Positions 34,448 through 44,279 of a DNA stretch of 64,000 bases are shown here, piece after piece. How positions within the stretch are numbered: position 1 is the first letter of the stretch; the number at the start of each line of letters is the position of its first letter. A program made the position numbers and the translations under genes. The notes under the pieces were generated by a model. It ran no database searches. It saw only the letters and a list, made by a program, of their open reading frames with translations, and was not told the DNA's origin. The DNA comes from JBBCJR01 sp037190805 (lineage in GTDB: Bacteria; Pseudomonadota; Alphaproteobacteria; Sphingomonadales; Sphingomonadaceae), in assembly GCA_037190805.1 (NCBI GenBank), contig JBBCJR010000004.1, positions 186,001-250,000 on the forward strand. Reading direction: 5' to 3'.

Positions 34448-35818
34448 TCAATCCTGGGCGGCGGCGGCCCGCAGCTTGGTCACGTCGGCTTCACTCAGCG
34501 AAGCCCCCTTGGCGCCGAAGCGCGCCGTGACATAGTTCGCCACCGCGGCAACCTCCTTGTCGTTCAGCGTGCTGCCGAAGGCGGGCATGGTCATGATGTT
34601 TTCGGGCACATGCCGGTGAACGCCATGAATGACCACCTGCGCGACGTTGGTGGCGCTGGGATCGTTGATCGAACTGGTGCCGGTGAGCGTCGCCGCCGGC
34701 GACAGCGGGCTGACGCCCGTCCAGTCGTGGCATCCGGCGCAGGCACCCGCGAAGGTCCGCTCGCCCAGCCGGTCGTCCCGGCTGGCCAGCGCCGCCGCCG
34801 GCCCGTCACCATAGGCTTCGGGCGCCGGAGTCTTCACCCGATCCGGAGTGCCGCCGGACGTCGCCGGCACGGACCGGACATAGGTGACCAACGCCTTGAT
34901 GTCGCCCGGCGTCAGATAGCGCAGGCTGTAGTCGACCACCTCGCCCATCGGGCCCGACGCGACGCCATGCCCGCTGGCGAATCCGGTGGCGAGATAGCTG
35001 GTCAGGTTTTCCGTCGTCCAGTTGCCGATGCCGGTGTCGGGATCGGCGCTGATATTATGGGCACGCCAGCCGCCTTGGGTCGCACCGCCGAACTTCGCCC
35101 GGTTATTGAGCGCAAAGCCGAGATTGCGCGGTGTATGGCATTCGCCGCAATGGGCCAGAGCCTCGGCCAGATAGGCGCCCCGGTTCCATTCGGGCGTCTG
35201 CTCGGCAATCGGCTCGAACCGCTTGTCGGGATTGAAGAAAAATCCCCACAGGCCAAGCAGCGACCGCTGGTTGAACGGCCATTTCAGCGTATTTGGCCGC
35301 GCGGGTGCGTTCACCGGATCAAGGCTCATCAAATAGGCCTTGATCGCCAGAGCGTCCTCGTCCGTCATGTAGGTGTAGGACGCGAACGGCATCGCCGGAT
35401 ACAGGCGCTCGCCATCGGCGCGAACGCCCCGATGGACCGCATCCAGGAACTGGGCGTCGGTGTAGTTACCGATGCCGGTTTCCTTGTCCGACGTGATGTT
35501 GGTCGAATAGATCGTGCCGCCGAACGGCAGATTGAAGGCATAGCCGCCGGCATAGGGTTTGCCGCCCGGCGCGGTGTGGCAGACCTCGCAGTCGGCGGCG
35601 CGCGCCAGATATTCGCCGCGCTGAACCAGGCTTGCCGATGCCAGCTCCGCCGGAACACCGGTTGGATTGGCGCCCTGATAGGCCGCGAGGGCAACCGCAT
35701 CGCCCTTGGCGAAGGCGGTGGGCCCGGGGCCGAACACCGTCCAGCCGCCAACGGCAGCCGCCACCACCGCCACGGCCGCGCCGGTCATCGCGGCGATGCG
35801 AAGAATCTTGCCCTTCAT
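34448..35818 (-). CDS. Three-haem membrane-anchored cytochrome c (electron-acceptor subunit)
   Basis: 456 residues with an uncleaved or long N-terminal helix (residues 7-27) and three haem-binding motifs: CEVCH (77-81), CGECH (224-228) and CAGCH (360-364). Met-rich distal segments such as MPFASY and MPAFGS are present. This is the architecture of the cytochrome subunit of periplasmic alcohol and aldehyde dehydrogenases. The start overlaps the stop of the molybdenum-subunit gene by four bases, so it is the third subunit of that oxidase, delivering electrons to quinone. Confidence 0.92.
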   Translation of the reverse strand: MKGKILRIAAMTGAAVAVVAAAVGGWTVFGPGPTAFAKGDAVALAAYQGANPTGVPAELASASLVQRGEYLARAADCEVCHTAPGGKPYAGGYAFNLPFGGTIYSTNITSDKETGIGNYTDAQFLDAVHRGVRADGERLYPAMPFASYTYMTDEDALAIKAYLMSLDPVNAPARPNTLKWPFNQRSLLGLWGFFFNPDKRFEPIAEQTPEWNRGAYLAEALAHCGECHTPRNLGFALNNRAKFGGATQGGWRAHNISADPDTGIGNWTTENLTSYLATGFASGHGVASGPMGEVVDYSLRYLTPGDIKALVTYVRSVPATSGGTPDRVKTPAPEAYGDGPAAALASRDDRLGERTFAGACAGCHDWTGVSPLSPAATLTGTSSINDPSATNVAQVVIHGVHRHVPENIMTMPAFGSTLNDKEVAAVANYVTARFGAKGASLSEADVTKLRAAAAQD

Positions 35819-37968
35819 GCGTCCTGCTTCCTGCCCGCAAGGATGTCGCGATCGACCGGCATCGTCCGCAGCCGGATGCCTGTGGCGGCGGCGATGGCGT
35901 TGACCAGCGCCGGCGTGCACACCGTGACGCCCGGCTCGCCGATGCCACCGGGATCCTCGGTGCTGGGCACGATGTGAACCTCGATCGGCGGCGTCTCGTG
36001 GATGCGCATCATCCGATAATCGTGGAAGTTGCTTTGCTGGATGCGGCCCTTGTCGACCGTTATCTTGCCCCACAGGGCCGAAGTCAGGCCGAACACCGTA
36101 CCGCCCTCGACCTGCGAGATGATGCCGTCGGGGTTGACCACCTTGCCCGCATCCACGGCGACGACGAACCGACGGATCTTGACGTCGCCGTCAGCCGCCA
36201 CCTCGACCTCGCACGCCGCCGCGCAGTAGGATCCGAAGGCAAAGATGACCGCGATGCCACGTCCGACCCGGCCCCCGCCGCTGATCGGCGTCGACCAGCC
36301 GATCTTTTCGGCCGCCAGTTTCAGGACGCCTGCTGCGCGCGGCGACTTCTCCAGATGGGCAAGGCGAAAGTCGAGCGGGTCCTGACCCACCTTCTTCGCC
36401 AATTCGTCGATCAGGCTTTCGGCGGCGAACAGCGTGTTGTTGGGGCCGACCCCGCGCCACCAGCCGACATTGACGGCCAGCGGCTCGCACTCGACATACT
36501 CGATCCGCATATTCGGAATGTCGTAGGGAATCTCTTCCGCGCCATCGACGGTCGCGCCGTCAAAGCCATCCTTGGGCTTGCCGTACATACGCGCCACCAC
36601 GGACCCGCCCGATACCCGGTGCATCCATCCCGTGATGCGCCCGTCCTTCAGCGAAGCGGTCATGACGTTGCGGTAATAAGGGCGGATCGTGTCGTGGCGC
36701 GTATCCTCCTCGCGCGACCACATGACCTTGACCGGTCCCGATACCTGCTGGCCGACCCGCACCGCGTTCGTCACCATGTCGATATCGAGACGCCGGCCGA
36801 AGGCGCCGCCCAGCATGTAATTGGTCAGCTTGACCTGAGCGGGCTCGACACCCAGCACCTTCGCGGCCGCCCGCTGGGCGCCGGTCTGGACCTGCGTTCC
36901 CAGCCACACCTCGGCCCCGCCGGGACGGACGTGAACGGTACAGTTGAGCGGCTCCATCGGCGAGTGGGCCAGAAATGGCAGTTCATAGGCGACATCGACC
37001 CGTTCGCCATCGCTGAACGCCTGATCGACATCGCCGGCGGTATGTCCGGCAAGACCTGGTTTCGCCGTCCGCTCGCGCAGTTCGCGGACGATCGCCTCCT
37101 GGCTGACGGCGGCGTGGGGGCCGTCATCCCAGTTGATGACGAGCGCACTCAGTCCTTTGAACGCGGTCCATGTGTTATCACCAACCACCGCGACCAGATC
37201 GTCCAGTACGACCACCTGCTTCACGCCGGGAATCGCCATGGCTTTGCTGTCATCGACCGAAGCGACCTTACCACCCACGACCGGCGACTGGCTGACCGCC
37301 GCGACCGGCACCTTCCCGGCAAGCACGTCGATGCCATAGACAACCGAGCCATTGGTCTTACCCGGTACGTCAAGCCGATGAACCGGCTTGCCGATCAGCT
37401 TGAAATCCTTTTCCGCCTTCAGTGGCGCATCCGTCGGCGGGGTGATCGAACTCGCCCGCCCGGCAAGCTCGCCATATCCGACCTGCCGACTGGTCGCGTC
37501 ATGATAGACGATGCCTTCCGAGGTCCTCAGGCTGGCCGGATCGACATTCCACATCCGCGCCGCCGCCATCACCAGCATCGCGCGCGCATTGGCCCCGTGC
37601 TGGCGCAGCAGCGGATAGAAGCCGCTGCGGAAGGACGAGGAGCCGCCCGTCGACTGCCGCTTCCTCGGGCCGCCATACAACTCGTCATTCGGCGGCGCCT
37701 GTTCCAGAACGATCTGGGACATGGCGATGTCCAGTTCCTCGGCAATCAGCTGGGCATGGCCGGTATGCGTGCCCTGACCCATTTCCTGCTGGGGCATGAC
37801 CAGCGTCACCAACCCCTGCGGATCGATGCGGATGAAGGCGTCGGGCGCGAAGCCGGCGGCTGCCTCCGCGCCTTGAGGAAGCAGTTGGAAACCGAGCAGC
37901 AGCCCTCCGCCGGCAAGCGCGCCGACCTTGAGGAAACCCCGCCGCGACGTGTCGATGGCGCTTGTCAT
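35815..37968 (-). CDS. Molybdenum-cofactor aldehyde/N-heterocycle dehydrogenase, large subunit (IorB-like)
   Basis: 717 residues from the ATG at 37968. A twin-arginine signal (SRRGFLKVG) shows export of the folded cofactor-bound enzyme. Two MoCo-binding domains follow, with VMPQQEMGQGTHTGHAQLIAEEL, GGAFGRRLDIDM, WWRGVGPNNTLFAAESLIDELA and the near-C-terminal GIGEPGV, where Glu is the catalytic base of the xanthine oxidase family. Closest types are isoquinoline 1-oxidoreductase beta subunits and periplasmic aldehyde oxidases. It begins two bases after the iron-sulfur subunit gene and overlaps the cytochrome gene, forming a three-gene operon. Confidence 0.92.
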   Translation of the reverse strand: MTSAIDTSRRGFLKVGALAGGGLLLGFQLLPQGAEAAAGFAPDAFIRIDPQGLVTLVMPQQEMGQGTHTGHAQLIAEELDIAMSQIVLEQAPPNDELYGGPRKRQSTGGSSSFRSGFYPLLRQHGANARAMLVMAAARMWNVDPASLRTSEGIVYHDATSRQVGYGELAGRASSITPPTDAPLKAEKDFKLIGKPVHRLDVPGKTNGSVVYGIDVLAGKVPVAAVSQSPVVGGKVASVDDSKAMAIPGVKQVVVLDDLVAVVGDNTWTAFKGLSALVINWDDGPHAAVSQEAIVRELRERTAKPGLAGHTAGDVDQAFSDGERVDVAYELPFLAHSPMEPLNCTVHVRPGGAEVWLGTQVQTGAQRAAAKVLGVEPAQVKLTNYMLGGAFGRRLDIDMVTNAVRVGQQVSGPVKVMWSREEDTRHDTIRPYYRNVMTASLKDGRITGWMHRVSGGSVVARMYGKPKDGFDGATVDGAEEIPYDIPNMRIEYVECEPLAVNVGWWRGVGPNNTLFAAESLIDELAKKVGQDPLDFRLAHLEKSPRAAGVLKLAAEKIGWSTPISGGGRVGRGIAVIFAFGSYCAAACEVEVAADGDVKIRRFVVAVDAGKVVNPDGIISQVEGGTVFGLTSALWGKITVDKGRIQQSNFHDYRMMRIHETPPIEVHIVPSTEDPGGIGEPGVTVCTPALVNAIAAATGIRLRTMPVDRDILAGRKQDA

Positions 37969-37970
37969 GA

Positions 37971-38432
37971 TCAGGCCTGTCCCGCCGCCGCCCGCTTGAT
38001 CGCGGCACGGATGCGCACATAGGTTCCGCAGCGGCAGATGTTGCCCGCCATCGCGGCATCGATATCCGCATCGGTCGGCGCCGGTGTGCTCGCCAGCAGT
38101 GCCGCAGCGGACATGATCTGCCCTGACTGACAATAACCGCACTGGGGCACGTCGAGATCGATCCACGCCTTCTGCGCCTTGGCGCCTGCCGCGGTTTCAC
38201 CAATCCCTTCGATCGTCACCACCGCCTTGTCGCCGACCGCGCCGACAGGCAGCAGGCACGAGCGAACAGGCTTGCCGTTCAGGTGCACGGTACAGGCACC
38301 GCACTGGGCAATGCCGCAGCCATATTTGGTGCCGGTCATGCCCAATATGTCGCGCAGCACCCAGAGCAGCGGCATATCATCAGGCGCCTCAACCTCGTGG
38401 GCGACGCCATTTATGTGAAGAGTGCCTTTCAC
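37971..38432 (-). CDS. 2Fe-2S subunit of the molybdenum dehydrogenase (IorA-like)
   Basis: 153 residues from a GTG at 38432 with AAGGG four bases upstream. It binds two [2Fe-2S] clusters: a plant-ferredoxin-type cluster with Cys39, 44, 47 and 59 ([13 protein letters not shown]) and a helical-domain cluster with Cys98, 101, 133 and 135 (CGYCQSG, ICRCGTY). It has no signal of its own and should be co-exported with the Tat-dependent large subunit. First gene of the three-gene operon. Confidence 0.93.
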   Translation of the reverse strand: MKGTLHINGVAHEVEAPDDMPLLWVLRDILGMTGTKYGCGIAQCGACTVHLNGKPVRSCLLPVGAVGDKAVVTIEGIGETAAGAKAQKAWIDLDVPQCGYCQSGQIMSAAALLASTPAPTDADIDAAMAGNICRCGTYVRIRAAIKRAAAGQA

Positions 38433-38598
38433 TATGCCCTTCCCCGAATAGCGGCAAGTTATCGCGCAGTTAAGAACTGTTCGCACAACGCGCCAGCTTT
38501 CCCTGGATGCTAGGACAATCATCAGGGGGATGCCAAGCTATTTCGTGATCACAGGACCACCGCCAATAGTCGATATATACATCAAAATATTACGCTTG

Positions 38599-38615
38599 GT
38601 CATCATATTGATGAC
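38599..38615. promoter_or_regulatory. Palindrome upstream of the molybdenum dehydrogenase operon
   Basis: GTCATCATATTGATGAC is a 7-bp inverted repeat around TAT, in an AT-rich part of the 264-base gap between the TonB receptor stop and the IorA-like start. It is a candidate operator for the three-gene operon. Nothing else gene-like is visible in the gap. Confidence 0.35.
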
Positions 38616-38696
38616 GAGATCAGCACAGCTTCGTAAGAAAGACTGGAATTGATCGTCGACACGCTCCCGGCCCTGATGGCCCGCGAATGGCGCAGG

Positions 38697-40622
38697 TCAA
38701 AAATCCATCGTCAGATGCAGCAACGCAGTACGTGGATTGGTCAGCTCGAAGGTTGAGGCGCCGGACACCTTCCAGTCGAAAACGTTGGTAACGTTATTGA
38801 CCTGAAAGCGCAGCAACGCCGGCGTTCGCCCGACCCGGAAACGATAGCGAACACCGAGGTCGATGACCGCGGCTGATGGGGTCGACACCCGATTCAGCCG
38901 ATCGGCGACCCGGGGTCCGTGATAGGCGGTGTTGAACGTCAGGGCGACACCGTCGATCCAGGGCATGTCGTAATTGAGATTCAGGGTCAGCAGGCGCCCG
39001 GCATTGCCGACCGGTTTGCGGCCGATACGGCCACTGTCGACCGGCTCGCCCGTAACGCGCGGATCGGTGAACACCGCCCCACCGACGACGGCAAGGCGCG
39101 GCAGAAGCGTTCCGGCCACGCTGAGTTCGATACCGCGTTGACTGATGGTGCCGAGTTCCGTGAAGACATTATTCTCGTCGGCGCCGAAATAGGGTTTGGA
39201 GACCTTGAACACCCCAGCCACCAGCCTGAGGTCATTGGTAACGCGCCAGCGGATACCGGCATCGAGCTGCGAGGTAAGGATGGCCGGCAGGACCTGGGTC
39301 CGGTTGGCCGCGCTGTCGGGCGCGACGCCGCTTTCCTCCAGCCCGCGCGTGTAGCTGCCATAGGCCACCACATCGCGGGTCGCGTCCAATGTCGCGGTGG
39401 CGTTGTAGAGCCAGGCCGGATCGTGAACGCGGGTCGTCGGATTTGCGGGGGTGATCACCCGCTTACGATAGTCGGTGCGCTGGAGTCCGAGGCTGAGCGT
39501 CCCCAGCCCGCGCCATCCCAAGTCATAGCCGATCGCGGCCGTCGCCTGCTTGATGCGCTGGCGGCTGAGGGGACCGAAGCGATAATCCGGTCGCGGAATA
39601 TCGACGATCTTGTTCTCCAGCCGAGTCCGCCCGAAGTCTACGCGATCACCCCCGCCATAATCCGCGGTCCGGTCGCGCCCGCGCAGAGAGACGTGGAAAC
39701 TGTGCTTTCGATCGCCTTCCACCATCGACCGGCTCAACCTCAATTCGCCGCTGTTCGACGTCGTGAGCTGGCCCGGATCGGCGCTGATCAACCGCCGGCC
39801 GGTACCGTCGGTCCGCACATCCGTCAGCAGGTGGGCATAGCCGCGCCTGATGTCCGAGATCGACCGGAATAGGCCGCCGGCGACCTCCCAATCACCCAGG
39901 GTCGCAGTGCCGAGCACGCCATAGTTGGTATTGATATAGTCCTGGCCCGCCCATTCCGGGCCGATGAAATGGCGGCGTTTCACCTGGGGCGGCAGGAAGG
40001 CCCCCTCCACCTGATAAAGCGGCGCGACATTTCGATGCTTGTAATGCGCTATGCCGTAGAATGGACGGATTTCTATCCCCGCCCGCGGGCGCCAGCGAGG
40101 CACCAAACCAATCGCCCAGACATTGCCGTCGCCGCCATGCGAGAATTCATCGTGAAACAAGCCAAATCCCGCCGCGAGCCCGAGCTTGCCCTCGATCAGC
40201 GGCAACTGCCCGTCCACTTCCAGCCGGCGTCCCCCGAGGCCGCCATAACCGGCAAGAACGCTGAGAACCCGCTTATCGCCAGCGGGTCGCAGCTGATAAT
40301 CGACGATCCCCGTGGGAGCCGGAAACAGATAATTCTGGGCCGTCAAGCCGACGCGGACGCTGTTGCTGTTGGAAATCCGGTCGGCAAACGCGCCGGGGCG
40401 ATCGATATAGATGCCTTCCAGGCGGATATTGTTGGCCGTGACAGGCGAAAAACCCCGCACCTCGCTGGAACTGTAAAGCCCGATGCGTTCATTACCGACC
40501 TGAGCGCCGAACGCATCCTCGGCTTGGGCAACGACATTTTCGGCCACCCGCTGGGCATGTGCCGCGGCCGGCAAACCCATTGCCGTCAACAGCGCCGCGA
40601 AGGCACTCCTCGCTCCAGACAT
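38697..40622 (-). CDS. TonB-dependent receptor
   Basis: 641 residues, with a signal peptide ending in AAAHAQR. The plug is abbreviated (LYSSSEVRGFSPVTANNIRLEGIYIDRPGAFADRI) and lacks a clear early TonB box; the barrel is complete and ends LLHLTMDF with a terminal Phe. The length is at the short end for the family. It is divergent from a Crp/Fnr-family regulator, with a 14-base palindrome in between, and precedes the molybdenum oxidase operon on the same strand, so ligand uptake and oxidation may be linked. Confidence 0.9.
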   Translation of the reverse strand: MSGARSAFAALLTAMGLPAAAHAQRVAENVVAQAEDAFGAQVGNERIGLYSSSEVRGFSPVTANNIRLEGIYIDRPGAFADRISNSNSVRVGLTAQNYLFPAPTGIVDYQLRPAGDKRVLSVLAGYGGLGGRRLEVDGQLPLIEGKLGLAAGFGLFHDEFSHGGDGNVWAIGLVPRWRPRAGIEIRPFYGIAHYKHRNVAPLYQVEGAFLPPQVKRRHFIGPEWAGQDYINTNYGVLGTATLGDWEVAGGLFRSISDIRRGYAHLLTDVRTDGTGRRLISADPGQLTTSNSGELRLSRSMVEGDRKHSFHVSLRGRDRTADYGGGDRVDFGRTRLENKIVDIPRPDYRFGPLSRQRIKQATAAIGYDLGWRGLGTLSLGLQRTDYRKRVITPANPTTRVHDPAWLYNATATLDATRDVVAYGSYTRGLEESGVAPDSAANRTQVLPAILTSQLDAGIRWRVTNDLRLVAGVFKVSKPYFGADENNVFTELGTISQRGIELSVAGTLLPRLAVVGGAVFTDPRVTGEPVDSGRIGRKPVGNAGRLLTLNLNYDMPWIDGVALTFNTAYHGPRVADRLNRVSTPSAAVIDLGVRYRFRVGRTPALLRFQVNNVTNVFDWKVSGASTFELTNPRTALLHLTMDF

Positions 40623-40719
40623 CTCTTCCCCTTTACGCCGGATATTTTTCGTTGGTCCGGTCTCTATTGGGGTTCAATGGCCGTTGTTTTACGTGCTGGC
40701 AACCCATCAGACCGACACC

Positions 40720-40733
40720 TCTCCTATAGGAGA
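40720..40733. promoter_or_regulatory. Palindrome between divergent TonB receptor and Crp/Fnr genes
   Basis: TCTCCTATAGGAGA is a perfect 14-base palindrome in the 260-base gap, 98 bases upstream of the receptor start and 150 upstream of the regulator start. It does not resemble the Crp (TGTGA-N6-TCACA) or Fnr (TTGAT-N4-ATCAA) consensus. It may be the operator of this diverged regulator. Confidence 0.4.
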
Positions 40734-40882
40734 TAGAAGCAGCCCTATTGATTGGGGGAACCTGCTCGGACACGGCACTTTGCCTCCCGAGGATCGTTTC
40801 ATTCCCGGAAGGGAGTAGGCCGCCTCCATTTCGAGGCAGGCCGGCACCGCTCTCTTCAATGGCCAATTGCGGGAGCGACTGG

Positions 40883-41620
40883 ATGTCGACCGAGAAATTT
40901 CTTCGCGGACGCCGGCGCGGCGAACTGTCGCCCGAAGAGGAACGCGCGCTTGAAATGGCAGTCTCGGAAACCCGCTCCCTCCCCGCCGGCACGGTGCTGG
41001 TCCGCGATGGAGAACTGCTGACCCGCAGTACGATGCTCGTCGAAGGACTTGTTGGGCGCTATGTCTATGACCGCGACGGTCAACGGCAGCTGGTGGCTGT
41101 GCATGTCGCAGGGGATTTCGTCGACCTCCACGGCTTTCCACTACAACGTCTGGACCATGAGGTGGCGACCCTGAGCTCCGCTCATATCGCCTTCATTCCT
41201 CATGAAGTGTTGCGCACATTGACGGCATCCCATCCTCACCTGATGCGAATGCTATGGTTCTCAACCCTGCTCGATGCTGCCATCCACCGCGAATGGATTT
41301 TCCGCTTGGGCCGGCTGGGCGCGACCGGCCGTGTCGCTCACTTCTTCTGTGAAATGAACGTGCGGCTGATGTGTGTCGGCTACAGCGACGGCGAGCGCTT
41401 TCGCTTGCCGATCCGGCAGACCGACATCGCCGACGCCTGCGGCCTGACCCCGGTCCATGTCAACCGTGTGCTGCGTCAGCTACGTGAGCGGGAAATATTA
41501 CTGTTCCGCGATGGCCATGCAGTCATCCTGAACCGCCGGGCACTGGAAGCGGCGGGTGAGTTCACCACGGACTATCTCTACATCGACAACGGCCCCTTGC
41601 AGAGCACGCGCCCGACCTGA
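40883..41620 (+). CDS. Crp/Fnr-family transcriptional regulator
   Basis: 245 residues. The cyclic-nucleotide-binding-like beta-roll covers about residues 20-130 (LPAGTVLVRDGELLTRSTMLVEGLVGRYVYDRDGQRQLVAVHVAGDFVDLHGF) and the winged helix about 155-225 (IRQTDIADACGLTPVHVNRVLRQLREREIL). It lacks the N-terminal cysteines of Fnr, so it is not an obvious oxygen sensor. The ATG at 40883 follows GGGAG by seven bases. It is divergent from the TonB receptor. The signal it senses is unknown. Confidence 0.88.
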   Translation: MSTEKFLRGRRRGELSPEEERALEMAVSETRSLPAGTVLVRDGELLTRSTMLVEGLVGRYVYDRDGQRQLVAVHVAGDFVDLHGFPLQRLDHEVATLSSAHIAFIPHEVLRTLTASHPHLMRMLWFSTLLDAAIHREWIFRLGRLGATGRVAHFFCEMNVRLMCVGYSDGERFRLPIRQTDIADACGLTPVHVNRVLRQLREREILLFRDGHAVILNRRALEAAGEFTTDYLYIDNGPLQSTRPT

Positions 41621-41631
41621 TCCGGCGAGAT

Positions 41632-43407
41632 TCAGGCCGCCAGCCCCTCGAACTGCAGGCGTGCCAGACGGGCATAGAGGCCGTCGAGGGCGATCAACTG
41701 GTCATGGCTGCCCTGCTCCACGATGCGCCCTTGATCCATGACGACGATCCGGTCGGCACCGCGGATGGTCGCCAGCCGATGCGCGATGACCAGGGTCGTG
41801 CGGTTCGCCATCAGCCCTTCCAGGGCCTGTTGAACCAGCCTCTCGGACTCGGCGTCCAATGCCGAGGTTGCCTCGTCGAGAAGCAGCAGCGGCGCGTCCT
41901 TCAGGATCGCCCGGGCGATCGACAGGCGCTGGCGCTGCCCACCCGACAGGCGCGAGCCGCCCTCGCCCAGAAAAGTATCGAGCCCGTCAGGCAGAGCGCG
42001 CAGGAAGCTGGCGGCATTGGCGGCGGCGGCGGCGTCCCACAACTCGTCATCGCTCGCACCCCAGCGGCCATAGCGGAGGTTGTCCCGCGCCGAGGCTGCA
42101 AAGATGACCCCGTCCTGGGGAACCAGCGCCGTGCGGGCGCGCACGGCGGCGGGGTCGGCCCGGGTGATGTCGACCCCGTCCACCAGCACTCGCCCCCCCT
42201 GCGGATCGTAAAAGCGCTGGATCAGCTGAAACAGGGTGCTCTTGCCGGCCCCCGACGGTCCGACGATCGCGACCGTTTCACCCGCCCGGACGTCGAGGTT
42301 GAAATCGGCGAGCGCCGCCACGTCGAGACGAGTCGGATAGCGGAACTCGACATTCTCGAACGTCACCCGACCCATCGCCGGTTCCGGCAATGCCACCGGA
42401 TTGGCGGGTGGCCGGATGTCGGGCACCTCGCGCAGCAACTCGGCAATGCGCCCCGCCGCGCCTGAGCCGCGCAGCAGATCGCCATAAACCTCGCTCAACG
42501 CCCCGAACGCGCCGGCAACCAGCGCGCCAGTGAGCATGAAAGCGGCAAGCTTGCCGCCCGACATCTCCCCGGAGGCCACATCGACGGCGCCCTGCCACAT
42601 GACAAAGGTGATCGATCCGAAGATCAGCAGGATGACGATCGCGGTCATCGACGCGCGCAGGGCGATCCGTCGCCACGCCGCGCCGAACGCCGCCTCGACG
42701 GTCGCAGCGAACCGCGCCCCCTCGCGCGCTTCCTGGCCGAACGCCTGGACGATCTTCATCGCCCCCAGCGTTTCCGAGCTGGTCGACCCGACATCGGCGA
42801 TGCGATCCTGGGCCGCGCGGGCGGTTTTCCGTAACCTGCGGCCGAGGATGACGATCGGCACCACCACCAGCGGGATGCCGAGCAACAGCATCCCCGCCAG
42901 CTTCGGCGCCAGCGCGATCAGATAGATGACGCCTCCGACGCCAAGAACCAGATTGCGCAACGCGACCGATACGGTGGTACCAACCACCTGCTCGATCACC
43001 GAAGTGTCGGCGGTGAGACGCGAAGCAATCTCCGAAGGCCGATTCTCCTCGAAGAAGCGAGGAGCGAGGGTCAGGAGGTTGCGATGCACTGCGGCGCGCA
43101 CGTCCGCGACGACCCGCTCGCCCAGCCACGACACATAATAGAAGCGCAGCGCCGTCGCGATCGCGAGGACAGCGACGATCATCAGCAGATAGTTGAAATA
43201 GGGCGTGATGTTACCACCGTCGGCGGTGAAGCCGCGATCGATGATCCGCTGCAACCGCTGCGGCACCGCCAGAGTCGCGGCCGCCGCCAGCAACAGCGAC
43301 AAGACCGCCATCGCGATATGACCGGGATAGCGGGCCGCAAATCCCCAGATCAACGCCAGGTTCGAGAGCCGGCGCTGAGGGGCGCCGGAAATGGGATCAT
43401 CAGCCAT
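41632..43407 (-). CDS. ABC transporter, fused membrane and ATPase domains (MsbA/ABCB-type exporter)
   Basis: 591 residues: six transmembrane helices (about residues 20-310), then the ATPase domain with Walker A GPSGAGKST, signature LSGGQRQRLSIARAIL, Walker B LLLLDEATSALD and switch His in VIAHRL. It would work as a homodimer exporting lipids or hydrophobic compounds. The ATG at 43407 has AGGAG eight bases upstream. The methyltransferase gene upstream on the same strand ends 79 bases before it; no other link is seen. Confidence 0.92.
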   Translation of the reverse strand: MADDPISGAPQRRLSNLALIWGFAARYPGHIAMAVLSLLLAAAATLAVPQRLQRIIDRGFTADGGNITPYFNYLLMIVAVLAIATALRFYYVSWLGERVVADVRAAVHRNLLTLAPRFFEENRPSEIASRLTADTSVIEQVVGTTVSVALRNLVLGVGGVIYLIALAPKLAGMLLLGIPLVVVPIVILGRRLRKTARAAQDRIADVGSTSSETLGAMKIVQAFGQEAREGARFAATVEAAFGAAWRRIALRASMTAIVILLIFGSITFVMWQGAVDVASGEMSGGKLAAFMLTGALVAGAFGALSEVYGDLLRGSGAAGRIAELLREVPDIRPPANPVALPEPAMGRVTFENVEFRYPTRLDVAALADFNLDVRAGETVAIVGPSGAGKSTLFQLIQRFYDPQGGRVLVDGVDITRADPAAVRARTALVPQDGVIFAASARDNLRYGRWGASDDELWDAAAAANAASFLRALPDGLDTFLGEGGSRLSGGQRQRLSIARAILKDAPLLLLDEATSALDAESERLVQQALEGLMANRTTLVIAHRLATIRGADRIVVMDQGRIVEQGSHDQLIALDGLYARLARLQFEGLAA

Positions 43408-43486
43408 GGAGGACGCTCCTAGGCGGATTTGATCGCGGCGAAAAGAGAAGGCAGCGAACGGTCTACCATCGCCCCATCGACGGGGT

Positions 43487-44257
43487 TCACCGCCGAACCA
43501 CCTCGACCGCTGCGACATCGATGGTGAAGCTGCCGTCGTCCATGATAGCGAAGGCCTGGGTCACGTCGGCACTGGCGCCCTGTTGCAGCGCACGGATCGC
43601 CTCGACAAAGACGGGCGGCGTCGCCATCCGCGCCGTCCAGTCGGCGAACGCCATCGGCAGGCGATGCGTGGCGACGCCCGCCACAGCAAACCCGGCTCGC
43701 CCCAGCGCGGCCAGCCATTCATCGATCCGGTAGTCGCGCACATGGCTGGGGTCGCGCAGCAATTCGACCGTCTGCAAATGCGTGTCGAGCAGCGGATCGG
43801 CGGGCGCGATGACGTCCACGAACATGCCGCGTCCTCCTGTCCTGGTGACGCGCCGCGCCTCGGCCAAGCCGGCGTCGAGATCACGCCAATGATGGGCGCT
43901 GAACCGGCACAGCGCCACGTCGAAACTCTGATCGTGAAATGGCAGCGCTTCCGCCGCGGCCTTGCAGGTCTCGATATTGTCGATACCGCGCCGGGCGGCC
44001 TCCGTCGTCACAGCCGTCAGCATGCGCCGCGACAGATCCGTCGCCACGACGCGCATCATGTAGGGTGCGACGCGGTAGGCGACATGGCCGCCGCCACAGC
44101 CCAGATCCAGGGCAACCCCGTCGCCGAGCTCCCGCGCCATTGCCTCGATTCGATCGAGATCAACGCCGGCGCTGTGCGCCGCGCTGGCGACGTAGGCGGC
44201 CACGCGGCCGCCAAACTGGCGGTCGACCATCGTATCATGATCAGTTGCGGTCGTCAT
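43487..44257 (-). CDS. Class I SAM-dependent methyltransferase
   Basis: 256 residues with a Rossmann-like SAM-binding fold: motif I VALDLGCGGGHVAYRVA, motif II VVATDLSRRML, then AEALPFHDQSFDVALCRFSAHHW and LAEARRVTRTGGR. It resembles the UbiE/Methyltransf_11 group, often named arsenite- or menaquinone-type without proof. ATG 44257 was chosen over in-frame ATGs at 44263 and 44272. The acceptor is unknown. Confidence 0.87.
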   Translation of the reverse strand: MTTATDHDTMVDRQFGGRVAAYVASAAHSAGVDLDRIEAMARELGDGVALDLGCGGGHVAYRVAPYMMRVVATDLSRRMLTAVTTEAARRGIDNIETCKAAAEALPFHDQSFDVALCRFSAHHWRDLDAGLAEARRVTRTGGRGMFVDVIAPADPLLDTHLQTVELLRDPSHVRDYRIDEWLAALGRAGFAVAGVATHRLPMAFADWTARMATPPVFVEAIRALQQGASADVTQAFAIMDDGSFTIDVAAVEVVRR

Positions 44258-44279
44258 GGCCATGTACCCCAAGCCGGCT

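Noticed and set aside
35632..38022. Long plus-strand open frame (796 codons) over the molybdenum subunit
   Set aside because: Mirror of the minus-strand gene, rich in His, Arg and Asp as usual for shadows of high-GC genes.
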